Positions 1 through 7,665 of a stretch of 63,934 bases of DNA are shown one piece after another. The stretch is from Muribaculaceae bacterium (lineage in GTDB: Bacteria; Bacteroidota; Bacteroidia; Bacteroidales; Muribaculaceae). The notes below the pieces were generated by a model. That model made no database searches, had not been told where the DNA came from, and saw only the letters and a list, made by a program, of their open reading frames with translations. The stretch spans positions 1 through 63,934 of the forward strand of contig JAIDUH010000197.1 of NCBI GenBank assembly GCA_029060285.1, written 5' to 3'. Within the stretch, counting starts at the first letter, position 1. Each line of letters begins with the position of its first letter. A program made the translations under genes and the position numbers.

Positions 1-2
1 CA

Positions 3-389
3 AGGGATGTGGTACACGAAGTCTTTCTCAAGCTTTGGGAGTCAGATGTGAAGGTAGACAATCCGAGTGCATATATACTGAGGTCGGTCAGGAATACAAG
101 CCTAAGCAGAATAAGGAAGCTCGACGTGCGCGAAAAAGTCAAGCTGAAGCTTATGTTGGAGCCTCCTCCCGATGACTTCGACTATGAGCAACGCAATGAA
201 GAAGTAAGATCGGCTGTGGAGCGTTTGCTTACATCCAGGGAGCAGCAGGTGGTTGAAAAAATCTATACCGAAGGCATGAGCTACAAGGATGCGGCTGACA
301 GCTTGGGAGTTTCGGTAGCAGCCATCAATAAAAATATAGTAGGAGCGTTAAAGAAATTAAGGACTCACTTCAAAACCGGCAAATCATGA
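3..389 (+). CDS. ECF sigma-70 factor, 5' end outside the window
   Basis: Extracytoplasmic-function sigma factor that would direct RNA polymerase to a small regulon. The frame is open to the window edge, so the start of region 2 is missing. The visible part begins RDVVHEVFLKLWES (region 2), continues with NPSAYILRSVRNTSLSRIRK, and ends with a region 4 helix-turn-helix (SYKDAADSLGVSVAAINKN). A GTG at 9 is internal and is not the start. The last codons overlap the next gene by 4 bp (ATGA), so the pair is probably translationally coupled. The pairing resembles the FecI/FecR-type sigma and membrane regulator pairs common in Bacteroidetes, but the partner here lacks a recognisable FecR domain. Target genes are not known; the outer-membrane gene at 1964 is a candidate. 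Confidence 0.9.
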   Translation, partial: RDVVHEVFLKLWESDVKVDNPSAYILRSVRNTSLSRIRKLDVREKVKLKLMLEPPPDDFDYEQRNEEVRSAVERLLTSREQQVVEKIYTEGMSYKDAADSLGVSVAAINKNIVGALKKLRTHFKTGKS

Positions 390-1078
390 CAGAAGAACAA
401 AAAGACATATTGATAGCAAAGATGCTCGATGCGCCTTCCTCGTTGTCTGACAAGGAACTGGAGTCCATTTCGGGCGACGAAGAACTTCGTGACATCTACG
501 AAATGTCAGCGGCCATAAGCGGTGCTTATATTGATCAGCCTGATTTTGATATGGCTAAGGAATGGAACCGTTTCCGTCCGAATATCCGCAGGAAGCCGAT
601 GGCGATGCGTTGGGTGATGCGGGTGGCTGCCATATTTTTGTGTGTTGTGTTTGCCGGCGGAGTTTTGGTAAGACTAATCGACAAGGTGCTTGAAGAGTCT
701 CAGCCGAAAATTGCCAAAGTGCAAGATGTCAAAAAATCGGCGGAAATAAAATCAATTGAAGAAGACACTGAATACGAAGAAATCCCGGAGAAAGAGGATT
801 CCCAATCATTGCTTCCGGTAAATGAGGCATCTTTATCTGGCCGACATACGTCAAAGACCAAGTCCGTCAAGTCAGATGAAATGCAACTTCCTGAAGAAGA
901 TATAGACATAGATGAATATCTGCGTCTGCAGCAAGCTCGGATTGACAATGACTTGGCACTTATGACAGCGGAATCTTATAAGTATGAATATGATGAGTTC
1001 CTTCAGAATCTTGAAGATATTGAGTCTTATGACACGACTGAGTTGGATAATGCAATAAGACAAGTGACAATACAATGA
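386..1078 (+). CDS. single-pass membrane protein, probable anti-sigma partner
   Basis: A 230-residue protein with an N-terminal cytoplasmic part of about 70 residues, one strongly hydrophobic segment (MRWVMRVAAIFLCVVFAGGV, residues about 73-92) and a charged, Glu-rich periplasmic tail with low-complexity character. I do not recognise a named domain. Role as anti-sigma factor is inferred from three visible facts: it overlaps the ECF sigma gene by 4 bp, it has the topology of an anti-sigma factor, and the N-terminal part (LDAPSSLSDKELESISGDEE) is an acidic helical segment of the kind that binds sigma. It could instead be an unrelated membrane protein that is merely co-transcribed. Confidence 0.6.
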   Translation: MTEEQKDILIAKMLDAPSSLSDKELESISGDEELRDIYEMSAAISGAYIDQPDFDMAKEWNRFRPNIRRKPMAMRWVMRVAAIFLCVVFAGGVLVRLIDKVLEESQPKIAKVQDVKKSAEIKSIEEDTEYEEIPEKEDSQSLLPVNEASLSGRHTSKTKSVKSDEMQLPEEDIDIDEYLRLQQARIDNDLALMTAESYKYEYDEFLQNLEDIESYDTTELDNAIRQVTIQ

Positions 1079-1111
1079 TGAATAATTGAATTCTAATAAA
1101 AATACCAAGAT

Positions 1112-1954
1112 ATGAAAACTTCAACAACACGGCTATTGTGCCTTATTCTGTCAGCTATGCCGATGCTGGCCACCGCACAGTCTAACATTCAGTCTGCATT
1201 CAATGCGCTAATCAAAAATTCGGATGTGCAGATCACTGAGAGCCATATTCTCGAAAAAGACCCTGACACTGATAAAAAGACCAGCCAATGTGATGTCTAT
1301 AATTTCGTTGTTCCTGCCGATCAATTCAAACTGATCAAGAATATTGTCAACGCCATTGAGAAGGACAGCCAGCATGCCTATGGATTATACAGCGGCAGCC
1401 TGACGCCTGCTAATCAAGATATAACCTTAGCTGTCGGAGATGGAAATGGAATAAACGATGTATCTTTGACCGACTTGGGTGGCGATTATTCGTATGCGGT
1501 ATTTTTAGCTCCGAAATCTGAAGACCCGGAGGGGAAATATCGTTATGCTTACGGAATCAGTTATAAGCAGCCAAAAAAGAATGATAATATCACAGGCAGG
1601 CTTGTAGTGACCTACGCCACTACATTGAAGTATCGTCAACAAGCTGCAGCAGAGCAGCAACAAAACCAATGGAAGATGTTTAATAAAATGAACAAGGAAC
1701 TTCAGGAGGAAGACACTTGGTTTGATACGTTGATGTCGTATTTCCAAAGTATGTCTGATGCCACATCCAAGACACGTATTGCTCTTGCCACCAAAGCCTT
1801 CAAGGTGATACGCGACACTTCGAAATATCCGGAAGTGACAACGGCCGACAAAGACGCTATCCGGGAGATCCTTAAAGTGATGGTTTCGGATGGTAAATAT
1901 TCAGAAAGTGTGCTTAATAAACTCCTGAACCAGTGCCTTGTAGAACTTAAATAA
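1112..1954 (+). CDS. secreted protein of unknown function (DUF5024-like)
   Basis: A 280-residue protein with a Sec signal peptide (hydrophobic core LLCLILSAMPMLATAQ, cleavage probably after TAQ at about residue 23). The mature N-terminus has the pattern QSNIQSAFNALIKNSDVQIT, followed by a lysine-rich stretch and a Gln-rich segment at about 180-190. This pattern recalls the Bacteroidales DUF5024 family that travels with ECF sigma/anti-sigma genes; I assign it from memory with low certainty. It lies 33 bp after the anti-sigma gene and 9 bp before the outer-membrane gene, so the four genes look like one operon. No catalytic motif is visible. Confidence 0.6.
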   Translation: MKTSTTRLLCLILSAMPMLATAQSNIQSAFNALIKNSDVQITESHILEKDPDTDKKTSQCDVYNFVVPADQFKLIKNIVNAIEKDSQHAYGLYSGSLTPANQDITLAVGDGNGINDVSLTDLGGDYSYAVFLAPKSEDPEGKYRYAYGISYKQPKKNDNITGRLVVTYATTLKYRQQAAAEQQQNQWKMFNKMNKELQEEDTWFDTLMSYFQSMSDATSKTRIALATKAFKVIRDTSKYPEVTTADKDAIREILKVMVSDGKYSESVLNKLLNQCLVELK

Positions 1955-1963
1955 TCGCCAATT

Positions 1964-4255
1964 ATGAAACGTATTGCTTTTTTAATTTCGTTGGTTGTTT
2001 TATCGGTCTCCTCTATATCTGCAAGAATCATACAAGGAGAAGTGCGATCTGACAGCGATTCCACAATTATAGTCGGTGCCACTTGCCGCCTCATGTCAGG
2101 AACTCAGTTTATAGATGGAGTCCAAACCGAAATTGATGGTAAATTTGAGCTTTCTACAAATCTCAAAACAAAATTGACCCTTGAAATATCCATGGTCGGA
2201 TACAACCCTACAGAGATTCTCATTGAATCCGATAAGAATGTAGATGTAGGGACTGTCTATCTGTCGGAAGGGATAATGCTTGATGAAGTGCAGGTCAATG
2301 CGAGCTCTATGATTGACGTCAAAGGGCGTACTGTCATTTTCCCTGCCGGGTCTGACGTGAAGGCCTCATCGACTGCGATCAGCCTCTTCCAGAAGCTTCC
2401 TCTTGCAGGCTTGGAGGCAAACCCGATCAACAGGTCGCTGTCAGTGGATGGAGGGACTCCTTTCATACTCATAAACGGCGTACCCTCGACAATGGAAGAT
2501 TTCAACGCGTTGCAGCCGAAGGATATTGCTAAAATTGAATTTTCAAGAATTACTCCAGCCCGATATGCCGACCGTGGCAACAAGGGATTCCTAAACATAA
2601 CCCTGAAGAAGCGCAACGACGGCGGCCAGGTCTATATCTGGGGTCGCAGCGCGGTGAACACTGCGTTTGTCGACGGGAATGTTCGGGCATCTTATCATCA
2701 GGGGCCTTCGCAGTTTACCCTTTCATACAATCCTTCATGGCGTAATTATAAGCAAGTGTTCGACAACACCGACGAAAGCTATATAGGAGATGATTTTCGT
2801 GTTGACCTTGAAGTGCATGACCGCAATCCATTCTACTATCATAATCATTTTACGAGCCTGAAATATGATTACAGTCCAAATATAAATACACTCTTCTCAG
2901 CAAAGTTCAGCATATCGCCATTTTTCAATAAAAACAGGTCGTTGGCAAATACGATTGATTCATATCTCGGCAATTATGAAAATGATAATTTGACCCGCAA
3001 TAAAGAGCTGTCTCCATCTCTCGACCTTTTCTTCAAGCGAAACTTCAACGATAAGAATTCTCTTGAAGTGCAGGTGGTCGGGACAATGAGCTCAAGCGAC
3101 TATCGCCGTAGTAATAAATATTTATTCAGTGATGGTTCTGATTCGGAATATATTATGGATGTCGACAGCAGGCGGCGTTCTCTTATCAGTGAGATAAGCT
3201 ATACTCATCAGTTCAGCGACAAGACGTCGCTCTCCGCTGGCTATCAGAACACTGTCTCGCACAGCACGAATACTTACCTTACTACTGATTATAAGCCTAT
3301 CCTTACGGAAAATAATAATTACGTGTATGCAAGGTTGGGGCAACAAGTGGGTAAAGTATATTTTTCTTTAGCCACAGGGGCAAAGCTTTATTGGATTAAA
3401 AATGACCTTAACAAGCGCCACTTCATCCGCAATCTGACCACTGCCCAGCTTTCGTGGAACATATCTCAGAAATGGTATCTTGCTGCAGCTTTCCAATACT
3501 CTCCAAGCATTCCTTCTCTCTCTGCATTGACGGACTATCCTCAGCAGCAGACTCCTTATCTTATATCAAATGGCAATCCGGACCTGAAAGTTTCCCAAAA
3601 CTTTCTTTATCAATTGATGCCCTCTTTCCAATATAAGAAATTCAGCGCGTCATTTCTTATGAACTATCGTCATATTAAGGATTTCGTGATGTCTGACATG
3701 TTCTATCTTGGAGATAAGATGTTTTTGTCGCAATCCATAAATGCAAAGAAATCTTTGTATGCAGGAGGAAATCTCAATTTAAAACTGAGTGATATATATG
3801 GATTTGGAGCAAATTTGAATATCGGCATAGATTACTATGAGACGATGGGAGAGACCTGGTGTCATCACCTGACTTCTTTAGATGGAAGCTTTACACTCTG
3901 GTGGAACAAAGGTCCCTACACGATATCTTATTGGCGTAAGATTCCAGGCAAATATCTGAGCGGCAATTATGTCGGGAAGGAAGAGAATGGAGACTCTTTC
4001 AGCTTTGAATATCAGCCAAACAAGCATTGGACATTTGAAGCAAGCTGGATGTATATGTTCGACAAGAAAGGCACCAAGTATCCATCATGGGGATATTCAA
4101 GTGTGAACCCCTACTTCAAGGAGCGCTATATCAAGAACAATGGAAACATGATAGTCCTCTCAGTCAGCTACTCAGCCGACTTCGGCTCCTTGTTCCGCAC
4201 CTCCCGCCGCTCCCTCAACAACGCCGACAGCGGCTCCTCCCTCCTCAAGATGTAA
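1964..4255 (+). CDS. outer-membrane beta-barrel protein with carboxypeptidase-like N-terminal domain
   Basis: A 763-residue protein with a signal peptide (ending around SSISARI), a carboxypeptidase-regulatory-like beta-sandwich (about 22-95: IIQGEVRSDSDSTIIVGAT), a plug-like segment (about 105-220, with LPLAGLEANPINRSLSVDGG and ILINGVP) and a long barrel with alternating aromatic strands to the C-terminus. This is the architecture of the outer-membrane beta-barrel family related to TonB-dependent receptors. No SusD partner follows and no TonB box is obvious, so transport of a ligand is not shown. As the last gene of a sigma/anti-sigma cluster it may be the surface sensor or the regulated product. 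It ends at an inverted repeat shared with the convergent gene. Confidence 0.8.
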   Translation: MKRIAFLISLVVLSVSSISARIIQGEVRSDSDSTIIVGATCRLMSGTQFIDGVQTEIDGKFELSTNLKTKLTLEISMVGYNPTEILIESDKNVDVGTVYLSEGIMLDEVQVNASSMIDVKGRTVIFPAGSDVKASSTAISLFQKLPLAGLEANPINRSLSVDGGTPFILINGVPSTMEDFNALQPKDIAKIEFSRITPARYADRGNKGFLNITLKKRNDGGQVYIWGRSAVNTAFVDGNVRASYHQGPSQFTLSYNPSWRNYKQVFDNTDESYIGDDFRVDLEVHDRNPFYYHNHFTSLKYDYSPNINTLFSAKFSISPFFNKNRSLANTIDSYLGNYENDNLTRNKELSPSLDLFFKRNFNDKNSLEVQVVGTMSSSDYRRSNKYLFSDGSDSEYIMDVDSRRRSLISEISYTHQFSDKTSLSAGYQNTVSHSTNTYLTTDYKPILTENNNYVYARLGQQVGKVYFSLATGAKLYWIKNDLNKRHFIRNLTTAQLSWNISQKWYLAAAFQYSPSIPSLSALTDYPQQQTPYLISNGNPDLKVSQNFLYQLMPSFQYKKFSASFLMNYRHIKDFVMSDMFYLGDKMFLSQSINAKKSLYAGGNLNLKLSDIYGFGANLNIGIDYYETMGETWCHHLTSLDGSFTLWWNKGPYTISYWRKIPGKYLSGNYVGKEENGDSFSFEYQPNKHWTFEASWMYMFDKKGTKYPSWGYSSVNPYFKERYIKNNGNMIVLSVSYSADFGSLFRTSRRSLNNADSGSSLLKM

Positions 4256-4271
4256 GAGTGCCTGCTATGTT

Positions 4272-4348
4272 CGGGCTTCCGCCTTCCTCCAATCTTTTCT
4301 TTTGGAAAAAATGATTTTGAATTAAAGATTGGTGAGGGCGGAAGCCCG
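4272..4348. terminator. long inverted repeat, likely bidirectional terminator
   Basis: Arms at 4272-4296 and 4325-4348 are near-perfect complements (CGGGCTTCCGCC pairs with GGCGGAAGCCCG, extended by AATCTT with AAGATT). It lies between convergent stop codons at 4255 and 4353. It can fold on either strand; the T-rich tract is clearer on the plus strand (TTTTATTT after 4350). Confidence 0.7.
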
Positions 4349-4352
4349 GATT

Positions 4353-4892
4353 TTATTTGGCGTATTCGATCTTGCCGACTACTTTGCGGCTCGGTCCGGC
4401 ATTCTCATGGGCGCGGACGGAAGGCTGGTGCATGTCTTTGGGGAAGTAGAGGAAGAAGGTGTCGTTGGGTGCGGGGACGTAGGAGATTGCTTCGTCGGTG
4501 GTGTAGTTGGTCTTGTCTTTGACGGGATCGTATGGTCCTGTGGGGATGACATGACCGGCGAGTCCCATCAGTTCATCACCTACGAATGTATACTGCAGGT
4601 CGATGAAGTTCTCATGGCTCTCAATCTTTGTGTCTTCCGCACTCTTCGGGGTGTATTCGAGGATATTGACCCAGAGACGACCGGGGATGATGTCGTGCTT
4701 ACCGGCAGCCACTGTATTGAGATCTGTATCTTTGATCCATGCGAACAATGCGTCCCATAGTTCGGGATTAGCTGCATACTGCTCCGCAAACTCAACTGCA
4801 TCGATAGTCGCATCTGCCTTTAGGTCGAGACCTTTCGCCCAAGCACGGCTGTCTACCCATGCCTGAGCCTCTTCTTTTGTGAATTTCTTCAT
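4353..4892 (-). CDS. YhcH/YjgK/YiaL family protein
   Basis: A 179-residue cytosolic cupin-fold protein of the YhcH/YjgK/YiaL family. Recognisable segments are ENFIDLQYTFVGDELMG (residues about 94-110, with the conserved H-x(3)-D-x-Q pattern HENFIDLQ), and FFLYFPKDMHQPSV near 150, whose His is a metal-ligand position in the family. Members are often encoded with sialic acid or sugar-acid catabolic genes and are suspected anomerases or isomerases; none of this is proven here. It lies 42 bp downstream of mannonate dehydratase on the same strand, which fits a hexuronate role. The N-terminal 30 residues (KKFTKEEAQAWVDSRAWAKG) are typical of Bacteroidetes members. Confidence 0.8.
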   Translation of the reverse strand: MKKFTKEEAQAWVDSRAWAKGLDLKADATIDAVEFAEQYAANPELWDALFAWIKDTDLNTVAAGKHDIIPGRLWVNILEYTPKSAEDTKIESHENFIDLQYTFVGDELMGLAGHVIPTGPYDPVKDKTNYTTDEAISYVPAPNDTFFLYFPKDMHQPSVRAHENAGPSRKVVGKIEYAK

Positions 4893-4912
4893 TTTTAATA
4901 TTTACTTTGACT

Positions 4913-4940
4913 AAACGATTAAACACTTAAACGATTAAAC
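4913..4940. repeat. two copies of AAACGATTAAAC across the uxuA stop codon
   Basis: The 12-bp word occurs at 4913-4924 and 4929-4940. The second copy covers the stop codon of the mannonate dehydratase gene. The same word and its complement recur downstream of pgi (57749-57855). Confidence 0.85.
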
Positions 4941-6104
4941 CTCCTTTTCAGCATTGACCGTAGCCATGATTCCTCCTACCATGCCGAGGGCAAGCATGCG
5001 GCCATGGAATGAATAGCCGGCGTTATATCCCATCTTTTCGTCGCCGAGCATAAGGGGAGCGTGGTCTACGCGCATCGGGACATTGGGACGTAGCGTTTCG
5101 AAAGTCCTGACCACGTCAATCAGGCGCGGGTCGAGATGTGATGACTCCTTGAAGTCGCCGTTTGGCTGCGGCTGGCATATGCGGGCATGCACGAAGTGCG
5201 TGCGGTCGGCGTATTTCTTGGCAAGGGCAGGCACATCGTTGTGAGCCCCTGCGCTCAGGCTTCCGGCGCAGAATGTCAATCCATTGTGTGGATTGGGAAC
5301 GGCGTCGAGGAATGCCTGGATATCTGCATCGCAAGTCACGATGCGTGGCAGTCCGAGTATCTGCATCGGTGGATCATCGGGATGAACGCACATGTTGATG
5401 TCGTATTCGTCACATACCGGCATGATGGCATTTAGGAAATATGCCATGTTGGCGCGTAGCTGGTCGGCATCTATTCCCTTATATAGATCAAGCAGTGAGC
5501 GGAATTTTTCTACCGGCTTCAGGTCTTTCTCAGAAATATTGCCGTTTACAAATCCTTGAGTCTTGACGATGATGTTGTCGACGAGGCGCTTTTCAGCCTC
5601 TGCATCCATGCGGGGAGCTACTTCCTCACGCATGCGGCGTAGTGTCTCCTCGTCATAGTCCTTCTCGGCTCCTTCACGCTTCAGAATATTGATGTCGAAG
5701 TATGCGAATTCGGCGCGGTTGAAATAGAGGTTTGATGTGCCGTCAGGGTTAGGATATTCGAGGTCTGTGCGTGCCCAGTCGAGCACGGGCATGAAGTTGT
5801 AGCAGATGGTCTTCACTCCGGCCTTGCCGAGGTTAGCAAGGCTGACCTTGTATTTTTCGATCAATTCGTCGCGGTCAGGACCTCCATATTTGATAGATTC
5901 GCTGACCGGAAGACTTTCCACGACGCTCCAGCGAAGCCCGTGGCTTTCGATATAGTCTTTCATCTTGTTGACTTCTTCCTCGCTCCATATTTCCCCGTTT
6001 GGAATATGATGGAGAGCAGTGACGATACCCTCAACGCCTATCTGGCGCAGCATATCGAGGGTGATTTTATCGTTGGGTCCAAACCAACGCCATGTCTTTT
6101 CCAT
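4935..6104 (-). CDS. uxuA: mannonate dehydratase
   Basis: Converts D-mannonate to 2-keto-3-deoxygluconate in glucuronate degradation, a Mn/Fe-dependent TIM-barrel enzyme. The 389-residue length is normal. Diagnostic segments are MEKTWRWFGPNDKITL at the N-terminus, VTALHHIPNGEIW (about 30-42), the metal-binding CVHPDDPP (about 238-245), GLTFCAGSLSAG, and FVHARICQP. A consensus promoter lies upstream (6139-6169). Only the YhcH gene follows; uxuB, uxaC and the KDG kinase and aldolase are not in the window, so the pathway must be completed elsewhere. The stop codon lies inside a short tandem repeat. Confidence 0.95.
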   Translation of the reverse strand: MEKTWRWFGPNDKITLDMLRQIGVEGIVTALHHIPNGEIWSEEEVNKMKDYIESHGLRWSVVESLPVSESIKYGGPDRDELIEKYKVSLANLGKAGVKTICYNFMPVLDWARTDLEYPNPDGTSNLYFNRAEFAYFDINILKREGAEKDYDEETLRRMREEVAPRMDAEAEKRLVDNIIVKTQGFVNGNISEKDLKPVEKFRSLLDLYKGIDADQLRANMAYFLNAIMPVCDEYDINMCVHPDDPPMQILGLPRIVTCDADIQAFLDAVPNPHNGLTFCAGSLSAGAHNDVPALAKKYADRTHFVHARICQPQPNGDFKESSHLDPRLIDVVRTFETLRPNVPMRVDHAPLMLGDEKMGYNAGYSFHGRMLALGMVGGIMATVNAEKEV

Positions 6105-6138
6105 AATTTCTATATAGGTTATTAGTTGTTTCTGTACG

Positions 6139-6169
6139 CAAAGTTAATCAATCTTTCCGAATAATTCAA
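6139..6169 (-). promoter_or_regulatory. promoter for uxuA
   Basis: On the minus strand, TTG (6167-6169) and TAACTTTG (6139-6146) with 20 bp between them. This matches the Bacteroidetes -33/-7 consensus. The expected start site lies about 30 bp before the uxuA ATG. Confidence 0.75.
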
Positions 6170-6190
6170 GAGTATTTTTGGCCGTAGTAT

Positions 6191-6227
6191 AAAGAAAAAG
6201 CCAGCTGCTGAAATAAAGCAACTGACT
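6191..6227 (-). terminator. rho-independent terminator after tRNA-Pro
   Basis: On the minus strand a 10-bp stem (AGTCAGTTGC with GCAGCTGGCT, arms 6218-6227 and 6199-6208, G-U pairs allowed) is followed by TTTTTCTTT (6191-6198). It starts 3 nt after the tRNA CCA end. Confidence 0.85.
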
Positions 6228-6229
6228 TT

Positions 6230-6307
6230 TGGTCGGGGTGACAAGATTCGAACTTGCGACCTCACGCCCCCCAGACGCACACTCTAACCGGACTGAGCTA
6301 CACCCCG
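6230..6307 (-). tRNA. tRNA-Pro, anticodon GGG
   Basis: Cloverleaf on the minus strand: acceptor CGGGGTG (6301-6307) pairs with CACCCCG (6234-6240); D arm GCTC...GAGT; anticodon loop CTGGGGG with U33 before GGG; T arm with TTCGAAT loop; discriminator A at 6233; CCA encoded at 6230-6232. The anticodon stem has several G-U pairs. A frame with TGG is excluded because position 33 would be C. Confidence 0.93.
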
Positions 6308-6426
6308 AGTCGGCTAAGCCGGAACCAACCGATATTCATTCTGAACGAAGCTGGGGGCTTCCATCCATATTCCTTGCGGAGCGAATATCTTGCGCATTTC
6401 TGCGGGGGTTCCCTGCTAAAGCGATG

Positions 6427-6457
6427 CAAAATTACTGCTTTTTTCTGATTTGACCAA
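6427..6457 (-). promoter_or_regulatory. promoter for the tRNA-Pro transcript
   Basis: On the minus strand, TTG (6455-6457) and TAATTTTG (6427-6434), 20 bp apart. The start site would give a leader of about 110 nt before the tRNA. The 320 bp between the tRNA and neuB (6308-6627) otherwise hold only the divergent neuB promoter; no gene is seen there. Confidence 0.65.
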
Positions 6458-6592
6458 ATTTTTCTGAATCTTTTTTCGAGAAATTGATTATTTTCGACTT
6501 TTAATACCATCATTCTTCCTGAATATCTCGCATAGAGTGCGGGAGCGCAGGGGATGCGGAGATAGACATTTTGATAATTTTGCTTTTGAAAT

Positions 6593-6623
6593 TTGCGGGA
6601 TTGGAGCAGATTAGTTAATTTTG
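6593..6623 (+). promoter_or_regulatory. promoter for neuB, very close to the start codon
   Basis: TTG (6593-6595) and TAATTTTG (6616-6623) with 20 bp between them. The -7 box ends only 4 bp before the ATG at 6628, so the transcript may be leaderless. A second TAATTTTG at 6575-6582 has no matching TTG upstream. Confidence 0.65.
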
Positions 6624-6627
6624 AAGT

Positions 6628-7665
6628 ATGAAAACTATTATAATAGCAGAGGCGGGAGTCAACCATAACGGTGACTTCGAAACCGCCAGGAAAATGATCC
6701 TTGCCGCCAAAGAGGCAGGCGCCGACTATGTAAAGTTCCAGACTGCTGTGCCGGAACTTGTGATATCCGTCTTTGCAGAGCAGGCGGAATATCAAAAGGA
6801 GAATACAGGCGTGGTCGAGTCGCAGCTCGACATGTGCCGCCGCATACATCTTCCCTTAGATGCCTACAGACCCCTTAGCGACTACTGCAAGGAAGTTGGG
6901 ATAGGATTCATGTCGACTCCTTTTGACCTTACCTCAATCGATGTGCTCGCTGAAATAGGGCAGGATTACTTCAAAATACCCTCAGGGGAAATCACCAACC
7001 TCCCTTATCTCCGGAAGATTGCTGAAAAAGGGATTCCGGTCATACTCTCGACAGGGATGTCGACCATCCGGGAAATAGAAAATGCCATCCAGATACTGAC
7101 AGGGAGGCATGAGACCACACCGGAAGGATTCAAGCCCACTCTCTCCCGGAGCGACATTATCGTGTTGCACTGCAATACCCAATATCCCACTCCTTACCGC
7201 GACATCAATCTTCGCGCCATGCAGACTATGGCGGAGGTTCTTTCTGTAAAGACAGGATTCAGCGATCACTCCCTCGGGATCGAGGCGCCGATAGCAGCCG
7301 TGGCAATGGGTGCTTGCGTCATCGAGAAGCACTTTACACTTTCAAGAGAAATGTCCGGTCCTGACCATAAGGCATCGCTGGAGCCGGATGAACTCAAGGC
7401 GATGGTGACATCTATCCGCCACATTGAAGAAGCGCTTGGCGATGGAGTGAAGCGTGTCACCGATTCCGAGCGTCCAAATATCGAGATAGCCCGAAAGAGC
7501 ATCGTGGCAATCAAGCCCATCAAGAAAGGGGAGATCCTCAACGTGGAGAATATATATGTGAAGCGCCCCGGCAATGGAGTGTCGCCAATGCTATGGGATC
7601 AAGCCATAGGCTCCAAGGCAATAAGGGATTTTGTACCTGATGAACTGATCGAACTCCAACCATGA
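6628..7665 (+). CDS. neuB: N-acetylneuraminate synthase family protein
   Basis: Condenses phosphoenolpyruvate with N-acetylmannosamine, or a related 2,4-diacetamido sugar, to make sialic or legionaminic acid. The 345-residue length is normal. The TIM barrel begins with IIIAEAGVNHNGDFETA (residues 4-20); KFQTA, GFMSTPFDL, FKIPSGEITNLP, STGMSTI and KTGFSDHSLG follow in order; the antifreeze-like SAF domain starts at about 285 (RKSIVAIKPIKKGE). It overlaps neuC by 4 bp, so coupling is likely. Sequence alone does not separate Neu5Ac from legionaminate substrate choice. No neuA (CMP transferase) is found in the window, so activation and use of the product must be encoded elsewhere. Confidence 0.92.
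   Translation: MKTIIIAEAGVNHNGDFETARKMILAAKEAGADYVKFQTAVPELVISVFAEQAEYQKENTGVVESQLDMCRRIHLPLDAYRPLSDYCKEVGIGFMSTPFDLTSIDVLAEIGQDYFKIPSGEITNLPYLRKIAEKGIPVILSTGMSTIREIENAIQILTGRHETTPEGFKPTLSRSDIIVLHCNTQYPTPYRDINLRAMQTMAEVLSVKTGFSDHSLGIEAPIAAVAMGACVIEKHFTLSREMSGPDHKASLEPDELKAMVTSIRHIEEALGDGVKRVTDSERPNIEIARKSIVAIKPIKKGEILNVENIYVKRPGNGVSPMLWDQAIGSKAIRDFVPDELIELQP

Noticed and set aside
4329..4760. Plus-strand open frame opposite the YhcH gene
   Set aside because: It is the complement of a well-conserved gene and its translation has no recognisable features.
6308..6450. Small frames between tRNA-Pro and neuB
   Set aside because: They run through the tRNA or its leader and have no start context or family resemblance.
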